Assembly: GCF_007830235.1 (NCBI RefSeq)
Contig: NZ_VLKI01000001.1
Location: 366,464-430,463 of the forward strand
DNA length: 64,000 nucleotides
Direction: 5' to 3'
Source: Cytobacillus oceanisediminis
GTDB taxonomy: Bacteria > Bacillota > Bacilli > Bacillales > Cytobacillaceae
Positions 18,083 to 26,961 of this stretch are shown one piece after another. The position numbers and the translations under genes were made by a program. Every line of letters begins with the position of its first letter. The first letter of the stretch is position 1. Under the pieces are notes generated by a model. The model saw nothing but the letters and a program-made list of their open reading frames with translations. It had not been told where the DNA came from and ran no database searches.

Positions 18083-18559
18083 TCATAGTCCAGCTTTAGT
18101 CAATCCAAAAGCTGCGTCAGCAGAACCCGGCACTGTTTTGAAAGCTATGCTAATACGGTTCCAGGCATTGATTGCCATGATGGAGAAGGTAAGATCTGAT
18201 AGTTCTTTTTCTGATAGCTGCTCACGAACACTGTCATAAATATCATCAGGAACACCGTGTGCAGGTAGCTTAGTCAAAACCTCAGTCCACTCAAGTGCTG
18301 CTCGTTCGCGTGGGCTAAACAGAGTGGATTCGCGCCAAATCGGGATATGATAAAGGCGAAGCTCACCCTCTCCATGGATCTTTGCCTGCTTGATATGCAT
18401 ATCCACACAAAATGCACATCCATTCATTTGTGAAGCTCTAATGTGAACCAGATGAAGTATTTTCTCCTCAATTGAACTTTCCTTCTCCACATTGCTCAGT
18501 GCCATCATCTTGTTGAAAAATTCCGGTGAATGCTGCATGTAATTAATACGTTGTGTCAC
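18083..18559 (-). CDS. carboxymuconolactone decarboxylase / AhpD-like protein, ECF41 target
   Basis: A 158-residue CMD-family protein with the redox motif C48-A-F-C51 and His55 (MNGCAFCVDMHIKQAK), the signature of the AhpD-like alkylhydroperoxidase subgroup. The N-terminus RINYMQHSPEFFNKM is usual for this branch. The start is GTG 18559 behind AGGGGAAG. The protein probably reduces peroxides or other small electrophiles in the cytoplasm. It is convergent with the ECF41 sigma factor gene and carries the same promoter motif 190 bases upstream, so it is very likely the sigma factor's target. A second paralogue is at 57582-58025. Confidence 0.88.
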   Translation of the reverse strand: MTQRINYMQHSPEFFNKMMALSNVEKESSIEEKILHLVHIRASQMNGCAFCVDMHIKQAKIHGEGELRLYHIPIWRESTLFSPRERAALEWTEVLTKLPAHGVPDDIYDSVREQLSEKELSDLTFSIMAINAWNRISIAFKTVPGSADAAFGLTKAGL

Positions 18560-18748
18560 AACTGATCTTCCCCTTTTCTTTTTATTGATTGATTTTCTAC
18601 TGGCGTATTAAGTAGGTCATGAAAAATTGACCCATTCGTAACGCCTCAAGACTAAAGCTAACTTTTTAATTCTAGCTTTCAGGAGTTACTATTTCGCTCA
18701 CTCCCCTGCCATCTTTCACCTCCCTCTCTTAATCTCGCTCATATATAT
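18560..18748 (-). other. long 5' leader of the CMD gene with a minimal ORF
   Basis: If transcription starts at the ECF41 motif, the leader is about 180 bases. On the minus strand it contains GGGAGGTGA followed by a four-codon frame ATG-GCA-GGG-GAG-TGA (18712-18698), the best ribosome binding site in the leader. It also has a short hairpin around 18655-18680 (AAAGCTA and TTAGCTTT). Whether either has a regulatory role is unknown. Confidence 0.3.
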
Positions 18749-18775
18749 AACGATGGCGGGATTCTTTTTGTGACA
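18749..18775 (-). promoter_or_regulatory. ECF41-type promoter of the CMD gene
   Basis: On the minus strand TGTCACA (18775-18769), a 16-base spacer and CGTT (18752-18749) repeat exactly the arrangement found upstream of the sigma factor gene at 17008-17034. The downstream gene on this strand is the CMD gene. Confidence 0.72.
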
Positions 18776-18838
18776 TTCATGATTACCAAACATTCTAAGA
18801 CATGAATAATAATCACTAAGATTCAAACTAAATACAAA

Positions 18839-18877
18839 ACGGTTCTTTTACTTTCCTTACGAAAGCAAAAGAACCGT
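18839..18877 (-). terminator. hairpin repeat after acoR, likely terminator
   Basis: ACGGTTCTTTTACTTTC (18839-18855) and GAAAGCAAAAGAACCGT (18861-18877) form a 17-bp stem with one mismatch and a 5-base loop, starting 15 bases after the acoR stop codon. The outer ACGGTTCTTTT arms belong to the same repeat type as 13221-13270. Confidence 0.6.
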
Positions 18878-18892
18878 CCCTATTTTCTATCA

Positions 18893-20776
18893 TCACATTC
18901 CAAACTTCTTCAGCCTTTTATAAAAGGTACTTCTTGGGATGCCAAGAAATTTTGCTGCTGCTGTTACATTTCCATTTGTCCGTTTTAATGCGTCCAGCAT
19001 TAAATCTCTTTGTATTTTCTCCCGTGCGTTTAATTTTGTTTCTTCCACGCTGCTTTCTTCAATCGGATACTCTGGAAGGGATGGATGATTCAAGTTTAAT
19101 AGCTCTAAGGGCTGTTCTAAAGGGAGATGGCCTGAAAGTTGTTCTGGAAGCATAATGTGCAGCCTCTCTAACAGGTTGGTCAGTTCCCTAATGTTTCCCG
19201 GCCAGTCATAGTCTCTTAAACTAGTCATCAGATCTTGAATGCCCATACTATCTAAGCTCCAGTTATTTCTTTGGCAAATATGCTTAATAAGATACGGGAT
19301 ATCTTCTTTTCTATTTCTTAAAGGCGGAACATCAATCGGATATACATTTAACCGGTAATAAAGGTCCTCCCGGAATTCTCTCCGTTTTACAAGATCCGTA
19401 ATGTCACGATGTGTGGCTGTTATTATCCGGATATCCAAAGGTACTTCTTTAGTGCCGCCAATCGGAGTAACTTTCTTTTCCTGTAGGACCCGCAGTAAAG
19501 CGACTTGCATCGTATGCGGAATTTCACCAATTTCATCAAGAAAGATCGTTCCCCCTTGAGCCTGTTCAAATTTCCCTTTATACCCTTGACGCTTGGCCCC
19601 GGTAAATGCCCCCTCTGCATACCCAAATAGCTCACTTTCCATAAGGTCTTTAGGAATGGCCCCGCAATTCAAAGAGATGAAAGGACCGTTTTTGCGGGGG
19701 CTGTTTTCGTGAACGGCTCTTGCAACCATCTCTTTCCCTGTACCCGTTTCCCCTGATATGAATACGGTAGCATCGGTTGGAGCTACGAGCTTTACTTTTT
19801 GTAACGTTCTTTGAAAAACCTCGCTTATTCCACATTCCCCTTTAAATACAAAGGAGTCTGTTGATCTTGTTGAAGTAGAGAATACGTTTTGATTAGAAGT
19901 ATTTACTTCTGACAGAAAAAAGCAGATTCCATTCATGCCATTGTGTTCATTTAGATAGAGTGGCATTTCAGTGGTAATCTGATATCTGTTATGCAGCATT
20001 TCCTGCAGATTCATTCCAATGGCATGTGGTATTTTCTGACGAATGGGTTTACTTGCGGATATGATTTGTTTGTGTTGATTGCATACAATGAAGAGCTGGC
20101 TTTGGTGGGTCTCAGCTAATTGGGCTGCTTGCTGGATAAGAGTAATTTCTTTGCTGTAGGATCTCTTGATTAATTCTTTTTCAATAGCATACGCAATCGA
20201 AGTAACCATGCCAATCATAAAAGGATGAGATTGCTCTACAGGACATGATACATCAATGACTCCGAGTAATCCTCCATTGTCATCCAAAATGGGAGTCGCA
20301 GAGCAGCTCCATTGATGAGAAGCCACAGAGTAATGCTCAGGGCCCTGAATCATGACGGCTTCCTTGGTTTCCAATGCCGTTCCGATTGCATTTGTCCCGA
20401 CAGCAGCCTCAGTCCAGCGTACGCCTTCCATAAAGTTAATTCTGCGGGCATCCTTTAATGTTTTTTCATTCCCCAAAAGGGATAATACATATCCATCAGG
20501 ATCGACTAATAGGGCCATCATGCCTGAACTTTTTATCATCGGATCCATTTTCATTAAATATGGGTCAGTCATTTCGATAAGCAGTGAATTTTTAGCTTTC
20601 TTATTATGTAATTCCTCTTCAGTTAATAAATGCATGCCTTTATTCAAATATGGGTTTACTCTTTCTTTTTTACATCGGTACCAGGATTCCAATATTCGTT
20701 TGTCTAATCGTGCTTGATCAAGAACACCTTCATGAACAAATCGCTTCCAAGTATCAAAATAAAAAGTCGTATCCAT
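18893..20776 (-). CDS. acoR: sigma-54-dependent activator of acetoin catabolism
   Basis: A 627-residue enhancer-binding protein. The N-terminal GAF-like sensor region covers about residues 60-210, and the AAA+ domain has Walker A GETGTGKE, the sigma-54 contact loop GAFTGA and the GGTIFLDEIGE Walker B. The C-terminal Fis-type helix-turn-helix is TNGNVTAAAKFLGIPRSTFYKRLKK. This is the AcoR architecture without a receiver domain. It is separated from the aco-bdh operon by a terminator at 20934-20953 and has its own leader, so it is transcribed independently. It should activate the sigma-54 promoter at 26811-26830 when acetoin is present. ATG 20776 was preferred over the longer frame because AAGAGGGTG precedes it. 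Confidence 0.92.
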   Translation of the reverse strand: MDTTFYFDTWKRFVHEGVLDQARLDKRILESWYRCKKERVNPYLNKGMHLLTEEELHNKKAKNSLLIEMTDPYLMKMDPMIKSSGMMALLVDPDGYVLSLLGNEKTLKDARRINFMEGVRWTEAAVGTNAIGTALETKEAVMIQGPEHYSVASHQWSCSATPILDDNGGLLGVIDVSCPVEQSHPFMIGMVTSIAYAIEKELIKRSYSKEITLIQQAAQLAETHQSQLFIVCNQHKQIISASKPIRQKIPHAIGMNLQEMLHNRYQITTEMPLYLNEHNGMNGICFFLSEVNTSNQNVFSTSTRSTDSFVFKGECGISEVFQRTLQKVKLVAPTDATVFISGETGTGKEMVARAVHENSPRKNGPFISLNCGAIPKDLMESELFGYAEGAFTGAKRQGYKGKFEQAQGGTIFLDEIGEIPHTMQVALLRVLQEKKVTPIGGTKEVPLDIRIITATHRDITDLVKRREFREDLYYRLNVYPIDVPPLRNRKEDIPYLIKHICQRNNWSLDSMGIQDLMTSLRDYDWPGNIRELTNLLERLHIMLPEQLSGHLPLEQPLELLNLNHPSLPEYPIEESSVEETKLNAREKIQRDLMLDALKRTNGNVTAAAKFLGIPRSTFYKRLKKFGM

Positions 20777-20933
20777 AGAGCACCCTCTTATTAGAAAAAA
20801 TTTTCCGGCATACATTTATTTCATTAGAAAAAGAGAATCTGGGTGTTATAGGCAATTCAAGTTTATTATATTAAATTATGTATCCGCTTTCAATAAACAA
20901 TGATCTCTTATTATGAATATTCAAAAAAATAAA

Positions 20934-20953
20934 CTTCGCGCATTAGCACGAAG
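20934..20953 (-). terminator. Rho-independent terminator of the aco-bdh operon
   Basis: On the minus strand CTTCGTGC and GCGCGAAG form an 8-bp stem with a TAAT loop, followed directly by TTTATTTTTTT. It starts 12 bases after the butanediol dehydrogenase stop codon and isolates acoR from the operon. Confidence 0.85.
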
Positions 20954-20965
20954 CCTGAAATTATC

Positions 20966-22024
20966 TTATAATGATGGATCTACCAATATTTTAATTTGGT
21001 TTTTATTTTTCGAGAGTGCTTCAAACCCTTCAGTAACGATTTGATCAAGGGAAATCTTTTCCGTGATTAACTCTGTTGCTCTAATTTGTCCATTGGCAAT
21101 CAATTGAATAACTTGCGGGAAGATGTTTCGATAAGCTATGATACTAGTCATTTTTCTCTCTGTTAAAATAAATTGGTTTAGCGGAATGCTGGCAGGCTTT
21201 TCCCATATGCTGATATTTACTACATTCCCTTCAGGTTTTGTCGATTCAATTGCTGTATAAATAGTAGCCTCGATTCCGGCTACCTCGAATGCGACATCAA
21301 CTCCAAGCTCATTTGTAAATTCTTTTATGGCTTGAATGGGGTCTCTTTCTAAAGGATCAATGATAAGGTCTGCTCCAGCCTGTTCTGCAAAGTCTCTTCG
21401 TTCTGGGGAAACCTCGACCGCAACAATTTTACTTGCACCCGCAGCCTTAGCTGCTTGAATAACCAACAAACCGATAGGCCCAGTACCAATAACAGCGACT
21501 GAATCCCCGATCTTCATGTCGCTTTGGCGGACAGCGTGAACGGCAACAGCTGCTGGCTCAACTAGAGCTGCTTGTTCCCATGTCATATTGTCCGGAATTT
21601 TATGAATCATCTTAGATGGCACCACACTGTATTCTGAGAAGCCGCCTAATCCGCCAGACAGACCTATAAACCCTAATTGTTCACAAACATTATAATGTCC
21701 TTTCCGGCAAGAATGGCATGTTCCGCAGCTGTAAATCGGCTCTACGCAAACGCGGTCACCCACTTTAATTCCAGTCACATCTTCCCCAACAGCAGAGACC
21801 ACCCCAGCAAACTCATGGCCCATGACAATCGGCGCTTTATCCTTTGATATGGGGTGGGCTTCTTCTACTGGGATAAAAATGGGGCCTGCCAAATATTCAT
21901 GCAGATCTGACCCGCATATGCCACAATAAGAAACCTTTACTTTCACCTGATCTCTTTCAAGAGAAGGCTCAGGAATAGTTTCGACACGGATATCTTTTGT
22001 ATCATACCAAAGAGCAGCTTTCAA
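20966..22024 (-). CDS. bdhA: 2,3-butanediol dehydrogenase, zinc-dependent
   Basis: A 352-residue medium-chain zinc alcohol dehydrogenase. The catalytic zinc ligands are in CGICGSDLHEY (Cys37) and GHEFAGVV, the structural zinc cluster is CGTCHSCRKGHYNVC, and the NAD-binding glycine motif is GTGPIGLLV. It interconverts 2,3-butanediol and acetoin in the cytoplasm. It starts with TTG 22024 behind GGGAGG, 16 bases after acoL, and is the last gene of the acetoin operon. This lets the cell feed butanediol into the acetoin dehydrogenase complex. In B. subtilis bdhA is not part of the aco operon, so the linkage here is a modest variation. Confidence 0.9.
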   Translation of the reverse strand: MKAALWYDTKDIRVETIPEPSLERDQVKVKVSYCGICGSDLHEYLAGPIFIPVEEAHPISKDKAPIVMGHEFAGVVSAVGEDVTGIKVGDRVCVEPIYSCGTCHSCRKGHYNVCEQLGFIGLSGGLGGFSEYSVVPSKMIHKIPDNMTWEQAALVEPAAVAVHAVRQSDMKIGDSVAVIGTGPIGLLVIQAAKAAGASKIVAVEVSPERRDFAEQAGADLIIDPLERDPIQAIKEFTNELGVDVAFEVAGIEATIYTAIESTKPEGNVVNISIWEKPASIPLNQFILTERKMTSIIAYRNIFPQVIQLIANGQIRATELITEKISLDQIVTEGFEALSKNKNQIKILVDPSL

Positions 22025-22040
22025 TCATATACCTCCCTTT

Positions 22041-23420
22041 TTATACATGCACAGCATGACCAACCGCACTTAGCAGCGCTTCATGAACGGCTTCGGAAAG
22101 GGTTGGATGTGCTGCAATGAAGTTCTCCATTATGTCTGCTGTCAATTCTGCATGAAGCATGACAGCTCCTTGCCCTATAAGCTCTGTTGCATGGGCTCCC
22201 ACGATGGAGATACCAAGGATTTCTCCGAGTTCCGGATCGATCATGACCTTTACTTTTCCAGCCTGTTCATTGGCGATTAGCGCCTTGCCATTTGCCGAGA
22301 ATGGAAACTCACCTATTCTGATATCGCCATATGTTTCTCTCGCCTGCTTTTCTGTTAAACCAACACTTGCAATTTCAGGTGATGTATAAATACAGCGGGG
22401 AACAGCGCTGGCATGAGCCTGGGAATCAATCCCGCAGGCATTTAAAGCAGCCACTTTTCCTTCGTGGAAAGCCATATGGGCAAGCTGAATGCCTCCGATT
22501 ACATCACCGCATGCATAGATAGTCGGGATGTTTGTTTGCATTTGGTTATTAACATGGATTCCTTGATTTGAAAAATCAACCCCTAAAACCTCTAAGCCCA
22601 AGTGATCGACTCTAGGCTTACGGCCAATTGAAACGAGTACTAAGTCTGCCTGAATTTCATGAAGACCCTTATCGTCTTCAATGAACGCTTTCTTTCGGGT
22701 TGGTTCCAAATCCTTAAGAGCGGCAGAAGGGTAAATGGCTACACCATCTTTTTCAAGCTGTTTATGTAAGATCGAAGCGATATCTTCATCTTCTCCTGGG
22801 AGCAGCTGATCCGCCATCTCCACCATGGTGACTTTTGTACCCATTCTGCTAAAAACACTCGCAAACTCACAGCCTATTACACCCCCGCCGATAATCAGCA
22901 GCGAGGACGGGATCGACTGAAGCGACATTGCCTGGCCGCTATGAATAACCCAATGTCCATCAAAGGGAGCGAAGGGTAACGGGGCAGGTTCCGAACCTGC
23001 CGCTATGATTATTTTATCTGCTTTTATCTCTTCTTGATTTTCACTGTTTTCCACCTGCAGAACTTGACTTGTCTTGAAAGAGGCCGCTCCTTTTATTACC
23101 TTCACTTTATTTTTCTTCATTAAATATTGAATCCCTTGAACAAGAGTTGAAACGATCCTGTTTTTACGATCCTGGACTGCATTCCAATCAATTTCTATTT
23201 GCCCAGATGGCAGACGAATCCCAAACTTATTGGCATGATATAGCTGACTGTACACTTCAGCACTTTCTAAAAGAGATTTAGTTGGCATACAGCCTTCATT
23301 TAAACATGTTCCTCCAAGAGGCCCTTGGTCAATAATGGTAACTTCCTGTCCCTGCTGGGCAGCAGTAATGGCAGCTACATATCCAGCTGGTCCGCCTCCA
23401 ATAATTGCGATCGATCCCAA
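22041..23420 (-). CDS. acoL: dihydrolipoyl dehydrogenase, E3 of acetoin dehydrogenase
   Basis: A 459-residue flavoprotein disulfide reductase with the FAD motif GGGPAGYVAAITAA, the redox cysteines C39 and C44 in GGTCLNEGCMPTKS, a NAD-binding GGGVIGCEFAS, and the C-terminal active-site His-Glu segment AAHPTLSEAVHEA. It reoxidises dihydrolipoamide on AcoC with NAD+. It follows acoC with a 15-base gap and precedes the butanediol dehydrogenase. Operon position rather than sequence alone assigns it to the acetoin complex. Confidence 0.93.
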   Translation of the reverse strand: MGSIAIIGGGPAGYVAAITAAQQGQEVTIIDQGPLGGTCLNEGCMPTKSLLESAEVYSQLYHANKFGIRLPSGQIEIDWNAVQDRKNRIVSTLVQGIQYLMKKNKVKVIKGAASFKTSQVLQVENSENQEEIKADKIIIAAGSEPAPLPFAPFDGHWVIHSGQAMSLQSIPSSLLIIGGGVIGCEFASVFSRMGTKVTMVEMADQLLPGEDEDIASILHKQLEKDGVAIYPSAALKDLEPTRKKAFIEDDKGLHEIQADLVLVSIGRKPRVDHLGLEVLGVDFSNQGIHVNNQMQTNIPTIYACGDVIGGIQLAHMAFHEGKVAALNACGIDSQAHASAVPRCIYTSPEIASVGLTEKQARETYGDIRIGEFPFSANGKALIANEQAGKVKVMIDPELGEILGISIVGAHATELIGQGAVMLHAELTADIMENFIAAHPTLSEAVHEALLSAVGHAVHV

Positions 23421-23435
23421 AGCATTCCCTTCTTT

Positions 23436-24665
23436 CTATAAAAGCATCGTAACCGGCTCTTCTAAAAACTGTTTGACCGATTGTAAAAACGCTGCAGCCG
23501 GGGCTCCATCAAGGACACGGTGGTCAAATGTCAGACTGAGAGGCAGGATGCTTCTTTTGTCTAATTCTTCACCCTTAAATACTGGAGTTTCATAGACAGC
23601 GCCAACCCCAAGAATCCCTGATTCCGGCGGATTTAAGATGGGGGTGAAATGTTCCACACCGTAAGAGCCAAGATTACTGATCGTAAATGTAGATCCCTGC
23701 ATCTCTTCGTTGCTTAGCTGCCCAACTCTTGCCTTCTGTGCCAAAGTTTTAATGCTCCTGGACAATTCAACGAGCGAACACTTTTCAGAATGCCGAATAA
23801 CTGGAACAACTAAGCCCTTATCAACGGCAACTGCCATTCCAAGATGCACGTGCTGGAAAAAATGAATAGTTTCATTGATATAGGCACTATTCATTTGCGG
23901 ATGCTGCTGAAGCGAAAGGACCACCGCACGTGCAATAAAGTCAGTCATCGTAAGTTTATTCTCATAACGATTTTGAACCGTTTTGGCTGTTTGCTTTTGC
24001 AGAGCGATTAATTCTGTCACATCCACCTTCATGTTCATCGTCAGCTGTGCTGTCTGCTGCAGGCTATCATGCATTCTGCCCGCAATAACCTTTCGAATTC
24101 CAGAAACCTTCATTTCCTTAGCCTGTTCAGCCGGTTCTAAGGCGGTTTTGTCCCTTTCCTTCTCCTCTGCCTTTTGCTCACGTGATTGTTTCAAAGATTC
24201 CTGGACATCTTCCTTCGTAATTCTTCCGCCAGGTCCTGTGCCCTGGATTTCACTAATATTGATGCCGCCTGCTTCTGCCATTTTTCTGGCTACTGGAGAA
24301 ATTTTCACGCGGTCTCCACCGGTTTTCACCTGTTTGCTCATCTCTGGTTTTTCTTTTACTGAAGATTCAGCATCTCCTTTAGGCTCCTGAGTCTGTACAG
24401 AGGCATTCACCGGAGCCATTTTTTCACCAGGATTGCCGATATAACAAATAACAGCCCCTGGAGGAACTCCTTCCCCTTCAGGAACGGCAATTTCCAATAA
24501 TGTTCCCTCTGCAGGGGATTCTACATCAATTTCGATTTTTTCCGAGCTAACACTTGCAATCGGTTCTCCTTTTCCAACCTGATCCCCGACCTGCTTATTC
24601 CAAATGGATACCGTACCTTCTTTCATGGCCATTCCCAATTTCGGCATTACAACTTCTACTGACAT
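23436..24665 (-). CDS. acoC: dihydrolipoamide acetyltransferase, E2 of acetoin dehydrogenase
   Basis: A 409-residue E2 component. The N-terminal lipoyl domain carries the lipoylation lysine Lys43 (SSEKIEIDVES); a charged linker follows, then a peripheral-subunit-binding domain at about 120-155 (ISPVARKMAEAGGINISEIQGTG). The C-terminal acyltransferase core has the catalytic His382 in FDHRVLDGAPAA. It forms the core of the complex and transfers the acetyl group from acetoin cleavage to CoA. Located between acoB and acoL. Confidence 0.93.
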   Translation of the reverse strand: MSVEVVMPKLGMAMKEGTVSIWNKQVGDQVGKGEPIASVSSEKIEIDVESPAEGTLLEIAVPEGEGVPPGAVICYIGNPGEKMAPVNASVQTQEPKGDAESSVKEKPEMSKQVKTGGDRVKISPVARKMAEAGGINISEIQGTGPGGRITKEDVQESLKQSREQKAEEKERDKTALEPAEQAKEMKVSGIRKVIAGRMHDSLQQTAQLTMNMKVDVTELIALQKQTAKTVQNRYENKLTMTDFIARAVVLSLQQHPQMNSAYINETIHFFQHVHLGMAVAVDKGLVVPVIRHSEKCSLVELSRSIKTLAQKARVGQLSNEEMQGSTFTISNLGSYGVEHFTPILNPPESGILGVGAVYETPVFKGEELDKRSILPLSLTFDHRVLDGAPAAAFLQSVKQFLEEPVTMLL

Positions 24666-24683
24666 GGTTATTCCTCCTTTCCA

Positions 24684-25712
24684 CTACACTTCAAGAGGTG
24701 TTCCTAATAACTCCGATACCACTTTCACCACTCGTTCTGCTTTCGGCAGATAGATATCCTCCAACGCCGGCGAGAACGGTACTGGAGTATGAGGAGCTGT
24801 GATCCGTTTGATTGGTGCATCAAGATGATCAAATCCTTTGTCAGCCACCAGTGCTGCTATATCTGTCGCTATACTGCATCTTGGATTGGCTTCATCTATC
24901 ACAATGAGTCTGTTTGTCTTTTCTACTGATGAAAGAATCGCTTCTTCATCCAATGGCGACAGGCTCCGCGGATCAACAACTTCTATTTCAATCCCTTTTT
25001 GAGAAAGCTGTTCCGCAGCCTCCAGTGCGGTGTGAACCTGCTTCCCGATGGCTACAACCGTCACGTCCGAACCTTCCCTTTTTATATCTGCTTTGCCGAT
25101 TGGAATCGTATAATAGCCTTCCGGGACATCACCTGTCATGTTATAGAGAGTCTTATCTTCAAAAAAGATGACCGGGTCATTATCCTCGATGGCAGCAAGC
25201 AATAATCCCTTTGCTTCATAGGGGGTTGACGGCACAACCACTTTGACCCCCGGAATCGCAGTAAATAGTGCATATAAGCTTTGAGAATGCTGGGCAGCTG
25301 CTCTGAATCCGGCGCCATGCATGGTCCGAATCGTCACGGGAACCTGGGCCTTGCCGCCAAACATGTAACGGAATTTTGCTCCCTGATTTAAAACCTCGTC
25401 CAAACAGCTTCCAATAAAATCATTAAACATTAATTCGGCAATGGGACGCAGTCCGGTAGATGCCGCAGCCATCGCTGCTCCCATATACCCCGCTTCCGTA
25501 ATCGGTGTATCTAAAATCCGCTCCCGGCCAAACTCCTGAACAAGACCTTTTGTGACCCCAAGCACACCGCCCCATGCATCCTCATCCTGCAAGTGGTCCA
25601 CCTGAGCTCCTCCTGCAACATCCTCACCCATTAAAATGACATTCTCATCCTTGCGCATCGCTAGTTTCATAGCCTCATTGATGGCCCCTGACATACTTAA
25701 CTTTCTTGTCAT
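24684..25712 (-). CDS. acoB: acetoin:DCPIP oxidoreductase beta subunit (E1 beta)
   Basis: A 342-residue transketolase-like subunit with the pyrimidine-binding region MGEDVAGGAQ, RILDTPITEAGYMGAA and the C-terminal LIVIDEANPRCS and APHTPVPFSPALE segments typical of E1 beta proteins. With AcoA it forms the thiamine-diphosphate E1 that cleaves acetoin into acetaldehyde and an acetyl group. RBS AAAGGAGG precedes ATG 25712; 63 bases separate it from acoA. Confidence 0.93.
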   Translation of the reverse strand: MTRKLSMSGAINEAMKLAMRKDENVILMGEDVAGGAQVDHLQDEDAWGGVLGVTKGLVQEFGRERILDTPITEAGYMGAAMAAASTGLRPIAELMFNDFIGSCLDEVLNQGAKFRYMFGGKAQVPVTIRTMHGAGFRAAAQHSQSLYALFTAIPGVKVVVPSTPYEAKGLLLAAIEDNDPVIFFEDKTLYNMTGDVPEGYYTIPIGKADIKREGSDVTVVAIGKQVHTALEAAEQLSQKGIEIEVVDPRSLSPLDEEAILSSVEKTNRLIVIDEANPRCSIATDIAALVADKGFDHLDAPIKRITAPHTPVPFSPALEDIYLPKAERVVKVVSELLGTPLEV

Positions 25713-25775
25713 GAAAGATTCCTCCTTTTATTTAAACTGTCCTGAGACAAAACTTTGCGTTGTATACTCTTAAAA

Positions 25776-26771
25776 CTAATAAGAGACATATACGTCCGTT
25801 AATAGCTCGGATGCATTCGGGTATGGACTTTCTTCACTGAACTTTACAGCCTGGTCCACTGCTGCCTCAACAGATTTTTCAATAGCCACAACTTCATTTT
25901 CAGCAAGCAGCTGCTCATTCAACAAGTGCTTTCTAAAGAGAAGAATGGCATCTTTTTCTTGCTTATGCTCTGCTTTTTCTTGATCTCCTTTGTAGGTTTG
26001 GGCATCTCCCTCAAAGTGGCCATAATTCCGGTATGTCACACATTCAATCAATGTCGGACCTTCCCCGCGTCTTGCCCTTAGAACGGCTTCCTCGGCAGCC
26101 TGGTAGACAGCAAGAATATCTTTTCCATCCACCTTGATGCCCGGAATATTGTAGGCAATTGCCCGGTCAACAATGGACTTACAACTCGATGCATACGAAA
26201 ATGGCGTAGCTTCTGCATATCCATTATTTTCAGCAACAAACACAACCGGAAGCTTCCAGATCGCAGCAAGGTTAATTCCTTCATGAAAAGTTCCATGATT
26301 TTGGGCACCATCCCCAAAGAAGCAAACGCTTACATTATCGGTCTTTTTATACTTGGCCGTTAGTGCTGAACCACATGCAAGCGGAAACCCGCCACCTACA
26401 ATGCCATTGGCTCCAAGCATCCCTTTATCAAAGTCGGCAATATGCATGGAACCACCCTTGCCCTTACATAGACCTGTGACTTTCCCATAAATTTCAGCCA
26501 TCATTCCATCCAAATCACAGCCTTTAGCAATGCAATGCCCATGTCCGCGATGGGTGCTTGTTATGCTGTCCTTATCATTTAAATGTGCACAAACCCCAAC
26601 AGCGACAGCTTCCTCACCTGCATATAAATGAACAAATCCCGGCAGGATTCCCTTTGCAAACAACTCATGAACTCTGTCCTCAAAGTTTCGGATTTCAACC
26701 ATTTTTTGATACATCCACTGTGCTTTTTCCTTTGTTAAAGCTACATCTTTATTGCTTTCCAATGCTTTCAT
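25776..26771 (-). CDS. acoA: acetoin:DCPIP oxidoreductase alpha subunit (E1 alpha)
   Basis: A 331-residue E1 alpha subunit with the thiamine-diphosphate motif GDGAQNHGTFHEGINLAA ending in ENNGYA, and the GFVHLYAGEEAVAVG substrate region. I chose ATG 26771 because CCAAGGAGG stands seven bases upstream and the translation then begins at the usual family start; the longer frame extends upstream through the sigma-54 promoter. It is the first gene of acoABCL-bdhA. Transcription should begin about 30 bases upstream, at the sigma-54 promoter. Confidence 0.93.
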   Translation of the reverse strand: MKALESNKDVALTKEKAQWMYQKMVEIRNFEDRVHELFAKGILPGFVHLYAGEEAVAVGVCAHLNDKDSITSTHRGHGHCIAKGCDLDGMMAEIYGKVTGLCKGKGGSMHIADFDKGMLGANGIVGGGFPLACGSALTAKYKKTDNVSVCFFGDGAQNHGTFHEGINLAAIWKLPVVFVAENNGYAEATPFSYASSCKSIVDRAIAYNIPGIKVDGKDILAVYQAAEEAVLRARRGEGPTLIECVTYRNYGHFEGDAQTYKGDQEKAEHKQEKDAILLFRKHLLNEQLLAENEVVAIEKSVEAAVDQAVKFSEESPYPNASELLTDVYVSY

Positions 26772-26810
26772 TCTTTCAGCCTCCTTGGAAAAATAGATTT
26801 CAGCTAAATT

Positions 26811-26830
26811 AGTTGCAAGAACCGTGCCAA
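26811..26830 (-). promoter_or_regulatory. sigma-54 (-24/-12) promoter of the aco operon
   Basis: On the minus strand TTGGCACGGTTCTTGCAACT matches the sigma-54 consensus TGGCAC-N5-TTGC, with GG and GC elements the required distance apart. It lies 40 bases upstream of the acoA start and fits control by AcoR. Confidence 0.92.
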
Positions 26831-26876
26831 AAAGAGAATTCAATAATTTCGGCATTTCTGTGAAAAAAACGTTCAA

Positions 26877-26919
26877 AAAAATAGACAAAACGAGACAGTG
26901 TCTCGATTTGTCTATTTTT
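26877..26919. promoter_or_regulatory. 43-base near-perfect palindrome upstream of the aco promoter
   Basis: Two 21-base arms with a single mismatch flank a central G; the core is CGAGACAGTGTCTCG and the outer arms contain ATAGACAAA and TTTGTCTAT. On the minus strand it ends in a T run, so it could terminate transcription from the small frame at 26962-27159. It also lies 47-90 bases upstream of the -24/-12 promoter, where an AcoR enhancer site would be expected. The sequence does not separate the two readings. Confidence 0.65.
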
Positions 26920-26961
26920 GTTTCTATTAAATAGATAAGAGCATTTGCAGACGAAAGATGC

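Noticed and set aside
26772..26888. Longer acoA reading frame
   Set aside because: The extension includes the sigma-54 promoter and transcription start region.
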